From the NCBI RefSeq assembly GCF_001368815.1, contig NZ_CTEI01000003.1, positions 186,001 through 250,000 on the forward strand: a stretch of DNA of 64,000 nt. Reading direction: 5' to 3'. The notes under the pieces are model-generated. The model saw only the letters and a list, made by a program, of their open reading frames with translations. It was not told where the DNA came from and searched no databases. Of the stretch, positions 44,189-53,904 are shown piece by piece (the first letter of the stretch is position 1; each line of letters opens with the position of its first letter). The position numbers were made by a program, and so were the translations under genes. Origin of the DNA: Paraliobacillus sp. PM-2. GTDB taxonomy: Bacteria > Bacillota > Bacilli > Bacillales > Amphibacillaceae.

Positions 44189-45520
44189 CTATTCTTCTAC
44201 TTTTTCCTCTCCTACATCTCGCTTGACATCTTCTTTAAACTGTTCCATTGCTTCTTTTGGTGATAATGTATCTGTTGTTACTGCCTCAACAGCTTTTTGA
44301 ATATTTGAGGAGACTAATGGATATGAATCATATGTTGGTCGATAATGTGTGAAATCTAAGAAGTCTGTTATTTTCTGTTGATAAGTAAGTTGCTGATAAT
44401 CTTCTAACTCAGCTATATCTTTTCTTGGTGTTAGTGCAGTACCATATCTTAAATTCTCTTTACTTGTAGCAGTTTTAATAAATTCCCAAGCAAGATCTTT
44501 ATTATCTGCTTTTGAAGGGATCGCTAATGTCCATCCACCAGATACAGTAACTTTTCCATTTGCCTGCCCATTTTGGGTCGGCATTGCAGTTATATCTATA
44601 TTTTCCTTCCATTCTGGCCAAGGACTGTTACCGCTTTCCAACCAGTTCCCAGACATCCAGTTTCCGTCCAATGCTATACCAACTTCTCCTTTAGGCATAA
44701 GTTCAGTTGAAATTTTAGCACCTGCCTGACCTGTTATTCCCCAACTCAAGCTTGGACCTAAGTCATTAGAATGTACCTCATCTATAAATTCCAAGGAGTC
44801 TAAAAATCCCTCACTACCTAAAACCCATTTTCCAGTTTCATCATTATATAATTTACTATCCGTACCATATAAAAGCATTAGGAAAGTTTGCATTGTAGTA
44901 CCTTCACCCATTGCTTTTCCTGAATTCATCCAAATTGGTACCTTAACATCATCTTTAATAGTTTTTGCTGCTTCCAGAACATCATCCCATGTCTTAGGGT
45001 TCCAAGGCACATCTAAACCAGCTTCTTTAAAAACTGTCTTATTATACCAGAGCCCACGAACATCCGTAGATATTGGAACACCGTATGTCTTTCCATCTTC
45101 ACCTTTTACACCATTTTTAACAGGATCATAGAAATGTTTCCAATCTTCCCAATTCTCCACTTTACTTGTAATAGGTTCTAAATATCCCGCAGCCGCATCA
45201 GCTTTTAGCCCCTCAGAGTCTTCCATAACAATATCTGGTGCTGTATCATCAGATTTCATCATTAGAATTGTTTTATTTGGATAATTACCTTCATTACTAT
45301 CAATTGGCGTTATTTTTACATTTATACCTTCGTTACTTTCTTCAAAATCCTTTTTAGCTTCTTCCATCCATGCTTTAAAAGAGTCATCAGGTGATTTATA
45401 TACTACTTCTATTGTTTTGTCTGAACTAGCATCGTCTTTTTCTCCCCCTGAACATGCAACAAGAGAAATGGTCGATATTAATACAGTTAGCAGAATTAAA
45501 AATTTTTTACTAAATTTCAT
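44189..45520 (-). CDS. Sugar-binding lipoprotein of the glycan ABC importer
   Basis: 443 residues. Signal peptide and lipobox LVACSGG, then a family-1 solute-binding fold (SDDTAPDIVMEDSEGLKADA, GYLEPITSKVENWEDWKHF, WTLAIPSKADNKDLAWEFIK). It follows the ROK repressor gene and precedes the two permeases. The ligand is probably a mannose-containing or other host/fungal oligosaccharide, inferred from neighbouring alpha-mannosidases. Confidence 0.9.
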   Translation of the reverse strand: MKFSKKFLILLTVLISTISLVACSGGEKDDASSDKTIEVVYKSPDDSFKAWMEEAKKDFEESNEGINVKITPIDSNEGNYPNKTILMMKSDDTAPDIVMEDSEGLKADAAAGYLEPITSKVENWEDWKHFYDPVKNGVKGEDGKTYGVPISTDVRGLWYNKTVFKEAGLDVPWNPKTWDDVLEAAKTIKDDVKVPIWMNSGKAMGEGTTMQTFLMLLYGTDSKLYNDETGKWVLGSEGFLDSLEFIDEVHSNDLGPSLSWGITGQAGAKISTELMPKGEVGIALDGNWMSGNWLESGNSPWPEWKENIDITAMPTQNGQANGKVTVSGGWTLAIPSKADNKDLAWEFIKTATSKENLRYGTALTPRKDIAELEDYQQLTYQQKITDFLDFTHYRPTYDSYPLVSSNIQKAVEAVTTDTLSPKEAMEQFKEDVKRDVGEEKVEE

Positions 45521-45609
45521 TTTATTCTCTCCCCTTTTTTAATATTAGAGTGATCGTGCACTAAAATACTTCTGCTTCTTTTACCACCCCCCTTATCGTT
45601 TGTTCTAAT

Positions 45610-46845
45610 TTATATTCTGATAAGTGTATCCCTAGGTGAATCAAATAATAACTGTTGAATAATAGAAGCTGCTCCCATTAGACCGGATTTCTTTCCAAAA
45701 CTCGATTTTATAAACTTTATTTCTTTTGCGGAGTTGGAAAATGCTCTAGATTTAGCAATATCCTCACTTATTTGAATAATTTCAGGATATAATTCAACTA
45801 ATTGGCCACCGAAAATTACCATTTTAGGAGCGAAAAAATTCAATGCATTTGTAACCCCTATGCCTAAATAACGGGAAGCTTCTTCTAAAACTTTTAATAC
45901 TAAGACATCACCTTTTTCACCATGCTCCATGATTGTTTCCAATGTTAAGGAATTTTCATTGTCTATATAAACATCAGTCAATGAACTTTTCACTCCTCTA
46001 CGGATCTCTTGCTTAATTCTGGTGATAATAGATAATCCAGATGCCATTGCCTCTAAACATCCAAAATTACCACAATTACATCTTGGTCCATCAGGGTCAA
46101 TCAATATATGCCCAATTTCCCCAGCTCCATTTTTAAAACCACGATAGGTGCGCGAGTCAACAATTATTCCTCCACCAATTCCTTGATCGGCAAAAACGTA
46201 AAGAATATTCTCATTATTATTGACTGTACCAAACCATTGCTCTGCTAAAGCTACGGCATTCGCATCTTTTTCTAAGATCGTAATAAGGTTATAGCGTTTT
46301 TGTAATTGATCTTTGAGATTAACATTTTCTACACCTTGTAAATTGGGTGGCGATAAAATTTGGCTACCATTCTCATCAATTGGTCCGGGTGCCGATACAC
46401 CTATACCAGCAATTTTTGAAACTGCTAACCCAGATTCATTTAGAACATCGTCAATAGTTTTGTAAACCTTTTCAATTAAAGGTGTATCTTGATTAAAATC
46501 ATTCATTAAAGCTACATTTTCCTTGTAAATATCCCCTTTAAAATTCACTAAGGCAGCAGAAACCTTTGTAACACCAATATCTAAAGCAATCACATAAAAA
46601 TTATCCCAATTGAACTCATATAGAACGGGTTTTCTACCCCCATTTGATTTTCCATAACCAGCAATTTTTATAGCACCTGCTTTCAATAGATCGGAAGTTA
46701 TATTACCAATTGTTGCAAAGGTTAAATTTGAACTTTTAGAAATATCATCTTTTGTAATTAGACCTTTCTTATGAATTATTTTCAAAACCAAAGAACGATT
46801 ATATTGCTTTATCTGCTCCGTATTCCAGTGTTCCATCTTATCCAT
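45610..46845 (-). CDS. ROK-family transcriptional repressor
   Basis: 411 residues. The N-terminal winged helix (NRSLVLKIIHKKGLITKDDI, LTFATIGNITSDLLKAG) is followed by a ROK domain (IALDIGVTKVSAAL, ILEKDANAVALAEQW) with the zinc motif CNCGNFGC. XylR/NagC-type regulator. It is the first gene of the importer-glycosidase operon and is preceded by a 17-bp-arm palindrome and a cre site, so it probably represses its own operon until a sugar binds. Confidence 0.88.
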   Translation of the reverse strand: MDKMEHWNTEQIKQYNRSLVLKIIHKKGLITKDDISKSSNLTFATIGNITSDLLKAGAIKIAGYGKSNGGRKPVLYEFNWDNFYVIALDIGVTKVSAALVNFKGDIYKENVALMNDFNQDTPLIEKVYKTIDDVLNESGLAVSKIAGIGVSAPGPIDENGSQILSPPNLQGVENVNLKDQLQKRYNLITILEKDANAVALAEQWFGTVNNNENILYVFADQGIGGGIIVDSRTYRGFKNGAGEIGHILIDPDGPRCNCGNFGCLEAMASGLSIITRIKQEIRRGVKSSLTDVYIDNENSLTLETIMEHGEKGDVLVLKVLEEASRYLGIGVTNALNFFAPKMVIFGGQLVELYPEIIQISEDIAKSRAFSNSAKEIKFIKSSFGKKSGLMGAASIIQQLLFDSPRDTLIRI

Positions 46846-46896
46846 TTGCTATGACCCTCTTTACTTTTTTAAATGCATATAATAAGTTTATTTATA

Positions 46897-46910
46897 TAAA
46901 AGCGTTTTCA
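46897..46910 (-). promoter_or_regulatory. Candidate CcpA cre site of the glycan operon
   Basis: The minus strand reads TGAAAACGCTTTTA, matching TGWAANCGNTNWCA except one position, 52 bp upstream of the repressor gene. Confidence 0.6.
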
Positions 46911-46946
46911 TTACATTTTTAAAAAAAATAACATTTATATGTTAAT

Positions 46947-46991
46947 AATTTACTTAACTTATTAAATTGTTTTTAATAAGTTAAGTAAATT
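46947..46991. promoter_or_regulatory. Operator palindrome for the ROK repressor
   Basis: Perfect inverted repeat ATTTACTTAACTTATTA / TAATAAGTTAAGTAAAT (arms 46948-46964 and 46974-46990, extended by one A-T pair each side) with a 9-bp spacer. ROK repressors bind AT-rich palindromes of this kind. It is upstream of the repressor gene and 45 bp from the cre site. Confidence 0.75.
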
Positions 46992-47197
46992 GTATCACCA
47001 GAAATAGTAAGTGTAAACCGTTAATTTTAAATTTTTAACAAAAAATAACTAATATAGACTAAAGATCCATTAATGATTAGTGAACCCAATCCCCATAGAA
47101 GTTTAGCTGGCACCGCTCCCTTAACACAAAGCATAAGCGATGCCTTGTTATAGATTGACATTAGACATACATTAAATCCCTATCTATTATAAATAAT
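46992..47197. other. Intergenic stretch with an unexplained higher-GC island
   Basis: Between operator and GH101 terminator. Positions 47080-47165 are richer in GC than their surroundings, and the minus strand is open over ~35 codons (ASLMLCVKGAVPAKLLWGLG), without start or ribosome site. It may be a relic of a mobile element; not identified. Confidence 0.35.
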
Positions 47198-47243
47198 AAA
47201 AAAACATGGTGCTTTCTGTGATCATACACAGTCAGCACCACGA
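47198..47243 (-). terminator. GH101 gene terminator
   Basis: CGTGGTGCT...AGCACCATG with an inner CTGTG/CACAG stem and TTTTTTT on the minus strand, 26 bp after the stop. Confidence 0.85.
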
Positions 47244-47268
47244 TCTGTTTTTTAACTAATACAATGGA

Positions 47269-50200
47269 TTAAAGATTGTTATTAGATTCTTTCTTTCTTC
47301 TGACTACTACTAATAATGCTCCCATTCCTATTATTAGCAGCCCTAAAGCTAACCAATTAAACATGTTAGTAGCTGTATTTGGAAGATTATTATCTTTATC
47401 TGAGTCACCATTTTCCCCTGGCTTACCGTCTGCTCCTGGTTCACCTGGTTCTGTAGACTCTTCTGCCTCTTTCAAATCTTCATGCGCTGCGGTTAATGCC
47501 GCAAGTGCTTCATCCACATTATCCTGGGTTGCATTAGTCTCAGAAGCAACAATTTTTGCTACTGCTAATGCTTCAGTTAATGTAGTCCAGCTTTCCTCTG
47601 TATAAGCTGTTTCATCTAAGTCTTCAACCTCAGCTATTTTTTCTTCTAAGGCTGTTTTATCAGCTGGATCTTCTGATTCTGTAGGCTCTTCTGCCTCTTT
47701 CAAACCTTCATGCGCTGTGGTTAATGCCGCAAGTGCTTCATCCACATCACCCTGGGTTGCTTCACCTTCAGAAGCAACGGCTTTTGCAGCTGCTAATGCT
47801 TCAGCAAATGTTGTCCAGCTTTCTTCTGTATAAGTTGTTTCATCTAAGTCTTCAACGTCAGTTATTTTTTCTTCTAAAGCTGTTTTATCGGCTGGATCTT
47901 CTGGTTCTGTAGGCTCTTCTGCCTCCTCCAAACCTTCATGCGCTGCATTTAATGTCGCAAGTGCTTCATCCACATCACCCTGGGTTGCATCAGTCTCAAA
48001 AACAACGGTTTTTGCCGATGCTAAAGCTTTAGCGAATGTATCCCAGCTTTCTTCTGTATAAGCTGTTTCATCTAAGTCTTCAGCCTCAGCTACTTTTTCT
48101 TCTAAAGCTGTTTTATCTACTTCTTCTACATCTTCATCAACAATTTCATCAAGAATAAGGTTATCTAATATATATTCACCTTGTCCAGCATTTCGTGGAG
48201 ATATGTCTAGATAGTAATCGTCGTAGTCACCCGTTGTAAATTCCAGATTAATTGTTCCTGGATTCTCTCCATCTGTATGTTTAACTGCTGGTTTTGTGAT
48301 TAACGTTTCATTACCATCATCCGTTTTAATACTTGCATTAAAGATGCCATCTTGATATGCAATATAGTCAATACTCAATTCATATTCAGTATTAGCCTTA
48401 AGCCTCATTGTTTGTGGCAGGGTTCTCATATGATCCCCATATCTAATCTTTAATGAATAACGTCCATCGATTGTATCTTTTGTATGTGGTTTATTTGTTT
48501 CAGATAAGTGTGAGTTATCTGATTGAGTACTGACGAACGGTCCGAATCCTTCATCAACATTCTCAAAATCTTCTAAGAATGTATGACCTTTTTGATCTGA
48601 AAGCCCTAATTTTCGAACTCGCACATCATTAAAGTCGACTTTACCATCTGCATCTGATTCTTCACCAATAAGTTCTAATAAAACTGTATCGTTTTGAGCT
48701 ATAAACTTAACACCCATGCGTTGGAAGTATGTCCGATTTTTGTCTGTATGTTTAACACCATAAATTACATCACTCTTGTCGATATAGTTTTCATAAACAT
48801 TATCGCCATCAGTAATTCTAATTTTGGCACGCTTTCCGTTTTCAACCAATGTCCATACAGATGCTCCATAAGACTCGCCAACTTCTAAGCCAGTAAGTTC
48901 TTGAGAGACAACTCCTTCTTCTGCACCACCAATAATCATATGCGTATTTCCAATATTATTATTATGGAATTTAGCTGATCCTGAATCCTTTTTCCAGTCT
49001 TTAAATGCATGAGAGTCAAATCCTGCGTCTTTTACAACCGAACCTTGGGTCCAATCTACATCAACACTTGATTTCTCACTAACATTTTCCGAACCCTTAT
49101 AAAGTGTGTAGCCTGTTTGTTTATCTAAATCTATGGTTACTTTGCCATCATTTACTTTAATCGTTTCTATGAGTTCTCTACCTTGGTCGCTAAGTTTAAA
49201 TAATTCAACTTCAGCTACATCTTCCCAACCATTTGGAAGGTCCCATGTTTTTTCAGATCCATCATCGCTCCAAGCATAGATTTTTTCATTTTCACCTTCA
49301 TTTGTCCACGGGATAAAAATTTTATTTCCTTCCGCTACTTTTTTACCATCTTGCGATATATGGTTAGCTCCGTTTACCATTTCTGTAACAACGTTTCTTT
49401 CTTTTCCAAGAACAGCTTTATTTGTTGTTTCATAATTCATGATTGGATATTGAGCAAGATATTTATTCGGTAATACTTGTGTAAAGAATCCTTGAATTGA
49501 TTTGTTGTAATCAACAGAGTTTTGCCATCCGTTAAATCCAACGTTTCTTGTGTGTGCATCTCTAAATAGCGCTTGATTACCAAAGATATCTTTATCATTA
49601 TTATGAATAACTCGGACTAAGTTTCCAGCATCGTTAAAGCGATTACCGATATGGTGAGCCCACACGGAATCCTTTGTAAACTCGTCAACATATTCTGTCC
49701 CTAGTGCCATACCTAATTTGTCATTAATAGCGTCTGCTATTTTATGTGCTGGCCAACGTGTATCGAAGTATACGTCAACATAAATCATTTCTAAAAGACC
49801 TTTGGTTGATGTATCTAAATTTTGTAATCTTTCAAGCATACCTTGTTCTTCTTTAAGAATATCATTTTCACGGATAATTTGAGATGCACTGTCATACCAT
49901 GACCAACCTGGTACAGATGATACGAGGTCATCTCCGTATTGTTTTGCCTCTGGATAAGCTTCTGTATGGTTAATATGTACACCAACAGTAGCATTATTAT
50001 CCTCTGCATTTTCGAGTAATACTAAGAAATCTTCAAGTCCGCCGGCACGATCTGAGAAATTATTAAAATCTGGGTGTGATGCATCGTGACCTTCCGATTG
50101 ATATCCTTTAATAATAATATTTTGTTTAAATCCATCTGTTCCTAGATTGAATTTTTTAATATTATCTAAAATTCTTAAGAACGGATATTGCGCGTTACTT

Positions 50201-53013
50201 CCTACATTCATTGCAATTGAGTTGTAAGATTGCATTACTACATCACTACCGACAGCTTTTCTGGCAATATCATCACGATAGGCAATGGCACCATCAATAG
50301 CATCAACTATTCCATCTTCGTTTCGGTCTAGCGTAATTGCTACTTTAGTCCATGGTTCTTCTATTACTTCATTATCTAAACCGCGATATAAATATTCATT
50401 TGTCCAAATACCTGTCGATGTGTATCCATCTTGTACAAATGTTTGATATGCAACTTCATTTCTGCGTTTAATGGATCCATTAGAAATTGATGCTGCAATT
50501 TTATCTGAACTTAAGACAGCAATAGATGTTTCTTGATACGCATCTGAAATTTCAACATCAGATAAGTTAAGATTTTTTTGTTCTCTATAGTTATTCACTG
50601 TTAATGCAGCATTTTCTTTATTACTTTCCATTGATACAAGAGAATGTTCTGGAAAGTTAATCGTATAAATCATTTGTCCTTCTTCATTAATATTCTTAAT
50701 TCTAAAATCAAGAACATTATTTTCTACTGTCAATACAACATCAAATGAAACTCCAATTTCCTCAACCTTCATTGAATAAGTAATTTCATTTTCACTTACT
50801 ACACTTGTTACTTCTGGTGTGTACATTGTATTGTTTATTTCTACTTCATGGACTTTATTTGCTTGTCCAGTAATCGTTTCTCCACCTAAAGTATAGTGGT
50901 TAACAGTTGGGAAGTCTTTATCAACATTGACTGTTAATTGTTCTGATTTAATTTCAGCTGATTCGATATTTTCAGTTACTCGAGTAGGGAATTTAGCTTC
51001 TTTAACACTTAAATAAGAAACATTAGCTCCTGCTCCACCGTAATAACGTAATCCAACTTTACCTGCTTTATTACTAACTCCACTTACTTCTCCAGTATAG
51101 ATTTCAGCATTATCAAGATATATTGTTGCTACGTTTTCAACAATACGCGCTTTTACTTTATAAGGTTCCATGCGATTAGCATAAATTCTATTTCCATCTT
51201 GTGTTAATTGTTTGTTTTGTCCTCCTGATGAAAATAAATTCCATGAAGTTGAGTTACCCCCTACTCCATTTTGCCCTAAAGCTAACCAATCATCTGGACC
51301 ATTATAACGTAAAACAATTGCAAAGTTACCTGAATCATTTTTTGGATCAAACATGAATTCTACTTCAGTGTTTTTATATTCTGGAGCATTTTCATCAACA
51401 ACGATTAAGTTTTGACCATTAGTAATGTCTAAACCTTTATCGTGTTTTACCTCACCATTACCACTAACCTTTTTGATCCCATTAATATCGTCAGAGAAAT
51501 CTTTTACATAAAGTTCTTCACTTACTTGAGATGGTCCTAAAACTGTGATTGGGAATTCAGCTTTAAATCCATCTTCATATTCTAAAATCACTTTAGTTTT
51601 CGTATCTGTTTCTCCCTGAAGAGGTTCAATAAATTCCTTTTTCAGCGTTAAACGTGTTGAATCTTCATTTAGCACATAATCTGTTCCTGCTTCTAATGCT
51701 TTTCCTTCATGCGTGATTTTTGATAATACATTTGTAGTTTCACTTATATTAATATTAATATCATATAAGCCTGCATCTCCACTACGTACTATAGCTGAAC
51801 TTGGTGATAAGTTAACACCACTAAATTCGCCCATCACCATATTATGAAGATCGAGTTGTCCTTGTGTATCTCCTGAACCGTACCCCCATGTACGAATACC
51901 TGCTTTACCAGACTTTGTAGTAAAAGCATCAATAGGACCATTAAATACTTCATCATTATTTACTGTTAATCGATAATTATCATTTACAAATTCGATTCTT
52001 ACTGTATTTTTTTCGCCTATGTTCAATGCTTTATTTCCTGCTTCTCCCCAATTTCCTCCAGTGATATAATTCCAGTTTCCACCCACGTCATAGCCAAATC
52101 CTGCAAAATCATTTGCACCATTAAACCTGAATAAAAACCCCATACGGGCCGAAGTTATCGGAGTGAATTCATATTCTACAAATCCATTTTTCATATTTGG
52201 TGAATAAGCATCGGAATAAATAGTATTTCCATCCGCAGCAAAGTTCATTGCCTGGTCTGCATATTCCATCGTTCCATCACCAGCTACTTTACCCCAACCG
52301 CCTGTGTGATCTTCGTCTTTAAAGGAAACTAAATAATGTCCGTCTTCTGTTTGTTCGTTTTCACGCATTTTTTCATATACAATATTGTCTACTTGTATAA
52401 ATGCATAGTTGTCTGTATAACCCCATGTTCTTAAACCAAAATGACCTGCATCATTATCGGTATGAGGCCCATCATACAATTCCGTATCATCCACATAAAC
52501 TTTTATATTTTCATTAACATATTCCATAGAAAACCTAAAACTTTGATTATCAACATTAAGATTTACATCCAACGCTTCTTCAGACTTCTGCCCATCTCTT
52601 ACTGTAGCACGAATCCATTTTCCGCCAACATCGTAGCCGATGTAATCATAATTTTGTGCATCAATATGACGATAAACAATACCAAAACGTCCATGCGTGT
52701 TTTTAACACTAATATCCATTGCTAGACGAGCATTCTTGAATTGAGGTGCTTTGGTATTATGGTACTGTTGGTAATCAATAGAACCCGCTACCCAACCATC
52801 TGTTTCCATTTCTAGTTGTTCATTAACAACTTCCAAACGACCTGCACCAAGATCTTTTTCCCATCCTGTCAAATCTGGGCTAGAAAAATCTTCAGTGTAT
52901 ACCTCATTTGTAGTATTAGATGTCTCCAATGCCATTATATTTATTGGCATATAAGGAACTGCTAAAATCAATGCTAATAATATAGTTAATAACTTTCTTG
53001 ATTTTATTTTCAT
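47269..53013 (-). CDS. Cell-wall-anchored GH101 endo-alpha-N-acetylgalactosaminidase
   Basis: 1914 residues. Signal peptide ~1-29. Two N-terminal LamG/DUF1080-like sandwich domains (~35-215, 230-400) and a third at ~500-670. The catalytic region is ~690-1300: predicted nucleophile Asp1080 in EMIYVDVYFDTRW and acid/base candidate Glu1107 in ALGTEYVDEF. Galactose-binding-like domains follow to ~1615, then three FIVAR repeats starting at 1634, 1710 and 1786. LPNTA at 1877 with a hydrophobic helix and RRKKE is the sortase signal. GH101 releases Gal-GalNAc (core 1) from Ser/Thr of mucin-type glycoproteins at the cell surface. A cre-like site precedes it. The GH101 call rests on motif resemblance. 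Confidence 0.82.
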   Translation of the reverse strand: MKIKSRKLLTILLALILAVPYMPINIMALETSNTTNEVYTEDFSSPDLTGWEKDLGAGRLEVVNEQLEMETDGWVAGSIDYQQYHNTKAPQFKNARLAMDISVKNTHGRFGIVYRHIDAQNYDYIGYDVGGKWIRATVRDGQKSEEALDVNLNVDNQSFRFSMEYVNENIKVYVDDTELYDGPHTDNDAGHFGLRTWGYTDNYAFIQVDNIVYEKMRENEQTEDGHYLVSFKDEDHTGGWGKVAGDGTMEYADQAMNFAADGNTIYSDAYSPNMKNGFVEYEFTPITSARMGFLFRFNGANDFAGFGYDVGGNWNYITGGNWGEAGNKALNIGEKNTVRIEFVNDNYRLTVNNDEVFNGPIDAFTTKSGKAGIRTWGYGSGDTQGQLDLHNMVMGEFSGVNLSPSSAIVRSGDAGLYDININISETTNVLSKITHEGKALEAGTDYVLNEDSTRLTLKKEFIEPLQGETDTKTKVILEYEDGFKAEFPITVLGPSQVSEELYVKDFSDDINGIKKVSGNGEVKHDKGLDITNGQNLIVVDENAPEYKNTEVEFMFDPKNDSGNFAIVLRYNGPDDWLALGQNGVGGNSTSWNLFSSGGQNKQLTQDGNRIYANRMEPYKVKARIVENVATIYLDNAEIYTGEVSGVSNKAGKVGLRYYGGAGANVSYLSVKEAKFPTRVTENIESAEIKSEQLTVNVDKDFPTVNHYTLGGETITGQANKVHEVEINNTMYTPEVTSVVSENEITYSMKVEEIGVSFDVVLTVENNVLDFRIKNINEEGQMIYTINFPEHSLVSMESNKENAALTVNNYREQKNLNLSDVEISDAYQETSIAVLSSDKIAASISNGSIKRRNEVAYQTFVQDGYTSTGIWTNEYLYRGLDNEVIEEPWTKVAITLDRNEDGIVDAIDGAIAYRDDIARKAVGSDVVMQSYNSIAMNVGSNAQYPFLRILDNIKKFNLGTDGFKQNIIIKGYQSEGHDASHPDFNNFSDRAGGLEDFLVLLENAEDNNATVGVHINHTEAYPEAKQYGDDLVSSVPGWSWYDSASQIIRENDILKEEQGMLERLQNLDTSTKGLLEMIYVDVYFDTRWPAHKIADAINDKLGMALGTEYVDEFTKDSVWAHHIGNRFNDAGNLVRVIHNNDKDIFGNQALFRDAHTRNVGFNGWQNSVDYNKSIQGFFTQVLPNKYLAQYPIMNYETTNKAVLGKERNVVTEMVNGANHISQDGKKVAEGNKIFIPWTNEGENEKIYAWSDDGSEKTWDLPNGWEDVAEVELFKLSDQGRELIETIKVNDGKVTIDLDKQTGYTLYKGSENVSEKSSVDVDWTQGSVVKDAGFDSHAFKDWKKDSGSAKFHNNNIGNTHMIIGGAEEGVVSQELTGLEVGESYGASVWTLVENGKRAKIRITDGDNVYENYIDKSDVIYGVKHTDKNRTYFQRMGVKFIAQNDTVLLELIGEESDADGKVDFNDVRVRKLGLSDQKGHTFLEDFENVDEGFGPFVSTQSDNSHLSETNKPHTKDTIDGRYSLKIRYGDHMRTLPQTMRLKANTEYELSIDYIAYQDGIFNASIKTDDGNETLITKPAVKHTDGENPGTINLEFTTGDYDDYYLDISPRNAGQGEYILDNLILDEIVDEDVEEVDKTALEEKVAEAEDLDETAYTEESWDTFAKALASAKTVVFETDATQGDVDEALATLNAAHEGLEEAEEPTEPEDPADKTALEEKITDVEDLDETTYTEESWTTFAEALAAAKAVASEGEATQGDVDEALAALTTAHEGLKEAEEPTESEDPADKTALEEKIAEVEDLDETAYTEESWTTLTEALAVAKIVASETNATQDNVDEALAALTAAHEDLKEAEESTEPGEPGADGKPGENGDSDKDNNLPNTATNMFNWLALGLLIIGMGALLVVVRRKKESNNNL
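47430..48116 (-). repeat. Three 228-bp direct repeats (FIVAR modules)
   Basis: Units begin at residues 1634, 1710 and 1786, exactly 76 codons apart, each starting KTALEEK and containing ETAYTEESW or a close variant and DVDEALA. They form a rod-like spacer near the cell-wall anchor. High DNA identity suggests recent duplication. Confidence 0.85.
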
Positions 53014-53326
53014 TCTTACCCCTCTCCTCCCTTTTCTATTTTTCTATTTAAATTAAGATTTTTTATCAAACCTCCAATCTAAATAATAACTAAATGTGAG
53101 GATTTCATTGATGTATGCGTTTTCAATTAACTTGATGTTTTATCACATTAATTAAATTATAGTCTTACAACTATAGTATAGTTTTAAAAAATGGTTTGAA
53201 GCAATATGGATATTGTTTTATTTTTTAGAAAAATTGCTTCTTGCTATAAATTCATAAGATTCGGGGGGATTTAGACAAAACAATTAAACATGAAATAACA
53301 CAAAATTATTTTCTGCTATTACTACC
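53014..53326 (-). other. GH101 upstream region
   Basis: About 310 bp, AT-rich. GGAGAGGGG before the ATG is the ribosome site. The cre-like site (53112-53125) is the only other element recognised. No ORF. Confidence 0.45.
53112..53125 (-). promoter_or_regulatory. Candidate cre site upstream of the GH101 gene
   Basis: The minus strand reads TGAAAACGCATACA, close to the cre consensus, about 100 bp before the start. It links the enzyme to catabolite control like the operon downstream. Confidence 0.55.
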
Positions 53327-53355
53327 AAAAAAGGCACCGGCGAGATGCCGATGCT
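53327..53355 (-). terminator. Second terminator after rpsI
   Basis: GCATCGGCAT-CTC-GCCGGTGCC with TTTTTT on the minus strand. Similar in sequence and design to the terminator 30 bp before it. Confidence 0.85.
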
Positions 53356-53381
53356 TTAGATTGGTTAAATCTATTATAGCA

Positions 53382-53412
53382 AAAAAGACACCAGCAAAAT
53401 GCTGATGTCTTC
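53382..53412 (-). terminator. First terminator after rpsI
   Basis: AGACATCAGCAT-TTT-GCTGGTGTCT with TTTTTT on the minus strand, about 80 bp past rpsI. Confidence 0.9.
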
Positions 53413-53490
53413 ATTCATTTTAAGAATAACGTTAAATTGATCCAACTTACACCCAAAGACTTTGGAAACGTTGGTATATCAATAAACCTA

Positions 53491-53883
53491 TTAACGTTTT
53501 GAGAACTGAGGAGCTCTACGTGCGCCTTTAAGACCGTATTTCTTACGTTCTTTCATACGAGCATCACGAGTTAAGAATCCTGCACGCTTAAGCACTGTGC
53601 GGTATTCTGGATCAGCTTCTAATAATGCACGAGAAACGCCATGACGAATTGCACCAGCTTGTCCAGTGAATCCTCCACCATCAACGTTTACTAATACATC
53701 ATAGCTACCTTCTGTTTCTGTTGCAGCTAAAGGTTGCTTGATAATTGTACGTAGTGTTTCATATGGGAAGTAATCTTCCGCATCACGTTTATTTACAATG
53801 ATACGTCCAGTTCCTGGAACTAAACGTACACGAGCAGTTGATTTTTTACGGCGTCCGGTACCGTAGTATTGTACTTGTGCCAC
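53491..53883 (-). CDS. rpsI: 30S ribosomal protein S9
   Basis: 130 residues, [20 protein letters not shown] to the C-terminal [12 protein letters not shown] typical of S9, whose tail reaches the P-site tRNA. Second gene of the rplM-rpsI pair, 21 bp after rplM. Confidence 0.98.
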   Translation of the reverse strand: MAQVQYYGTGRRKKSTARVRLVPGTGRIIVNKRDAEDYFPYETLRTIIKQPLAATETEGSYDVLVNVDGGGFTGQAGAIRHGVSRALLEADPEYRTVLKRAGFLTRDARMKERKKYGLKGARRAPQFSKR

Positions 53884-53904
53884 TATTCGTTACCTCCTTT
53901 TTTA

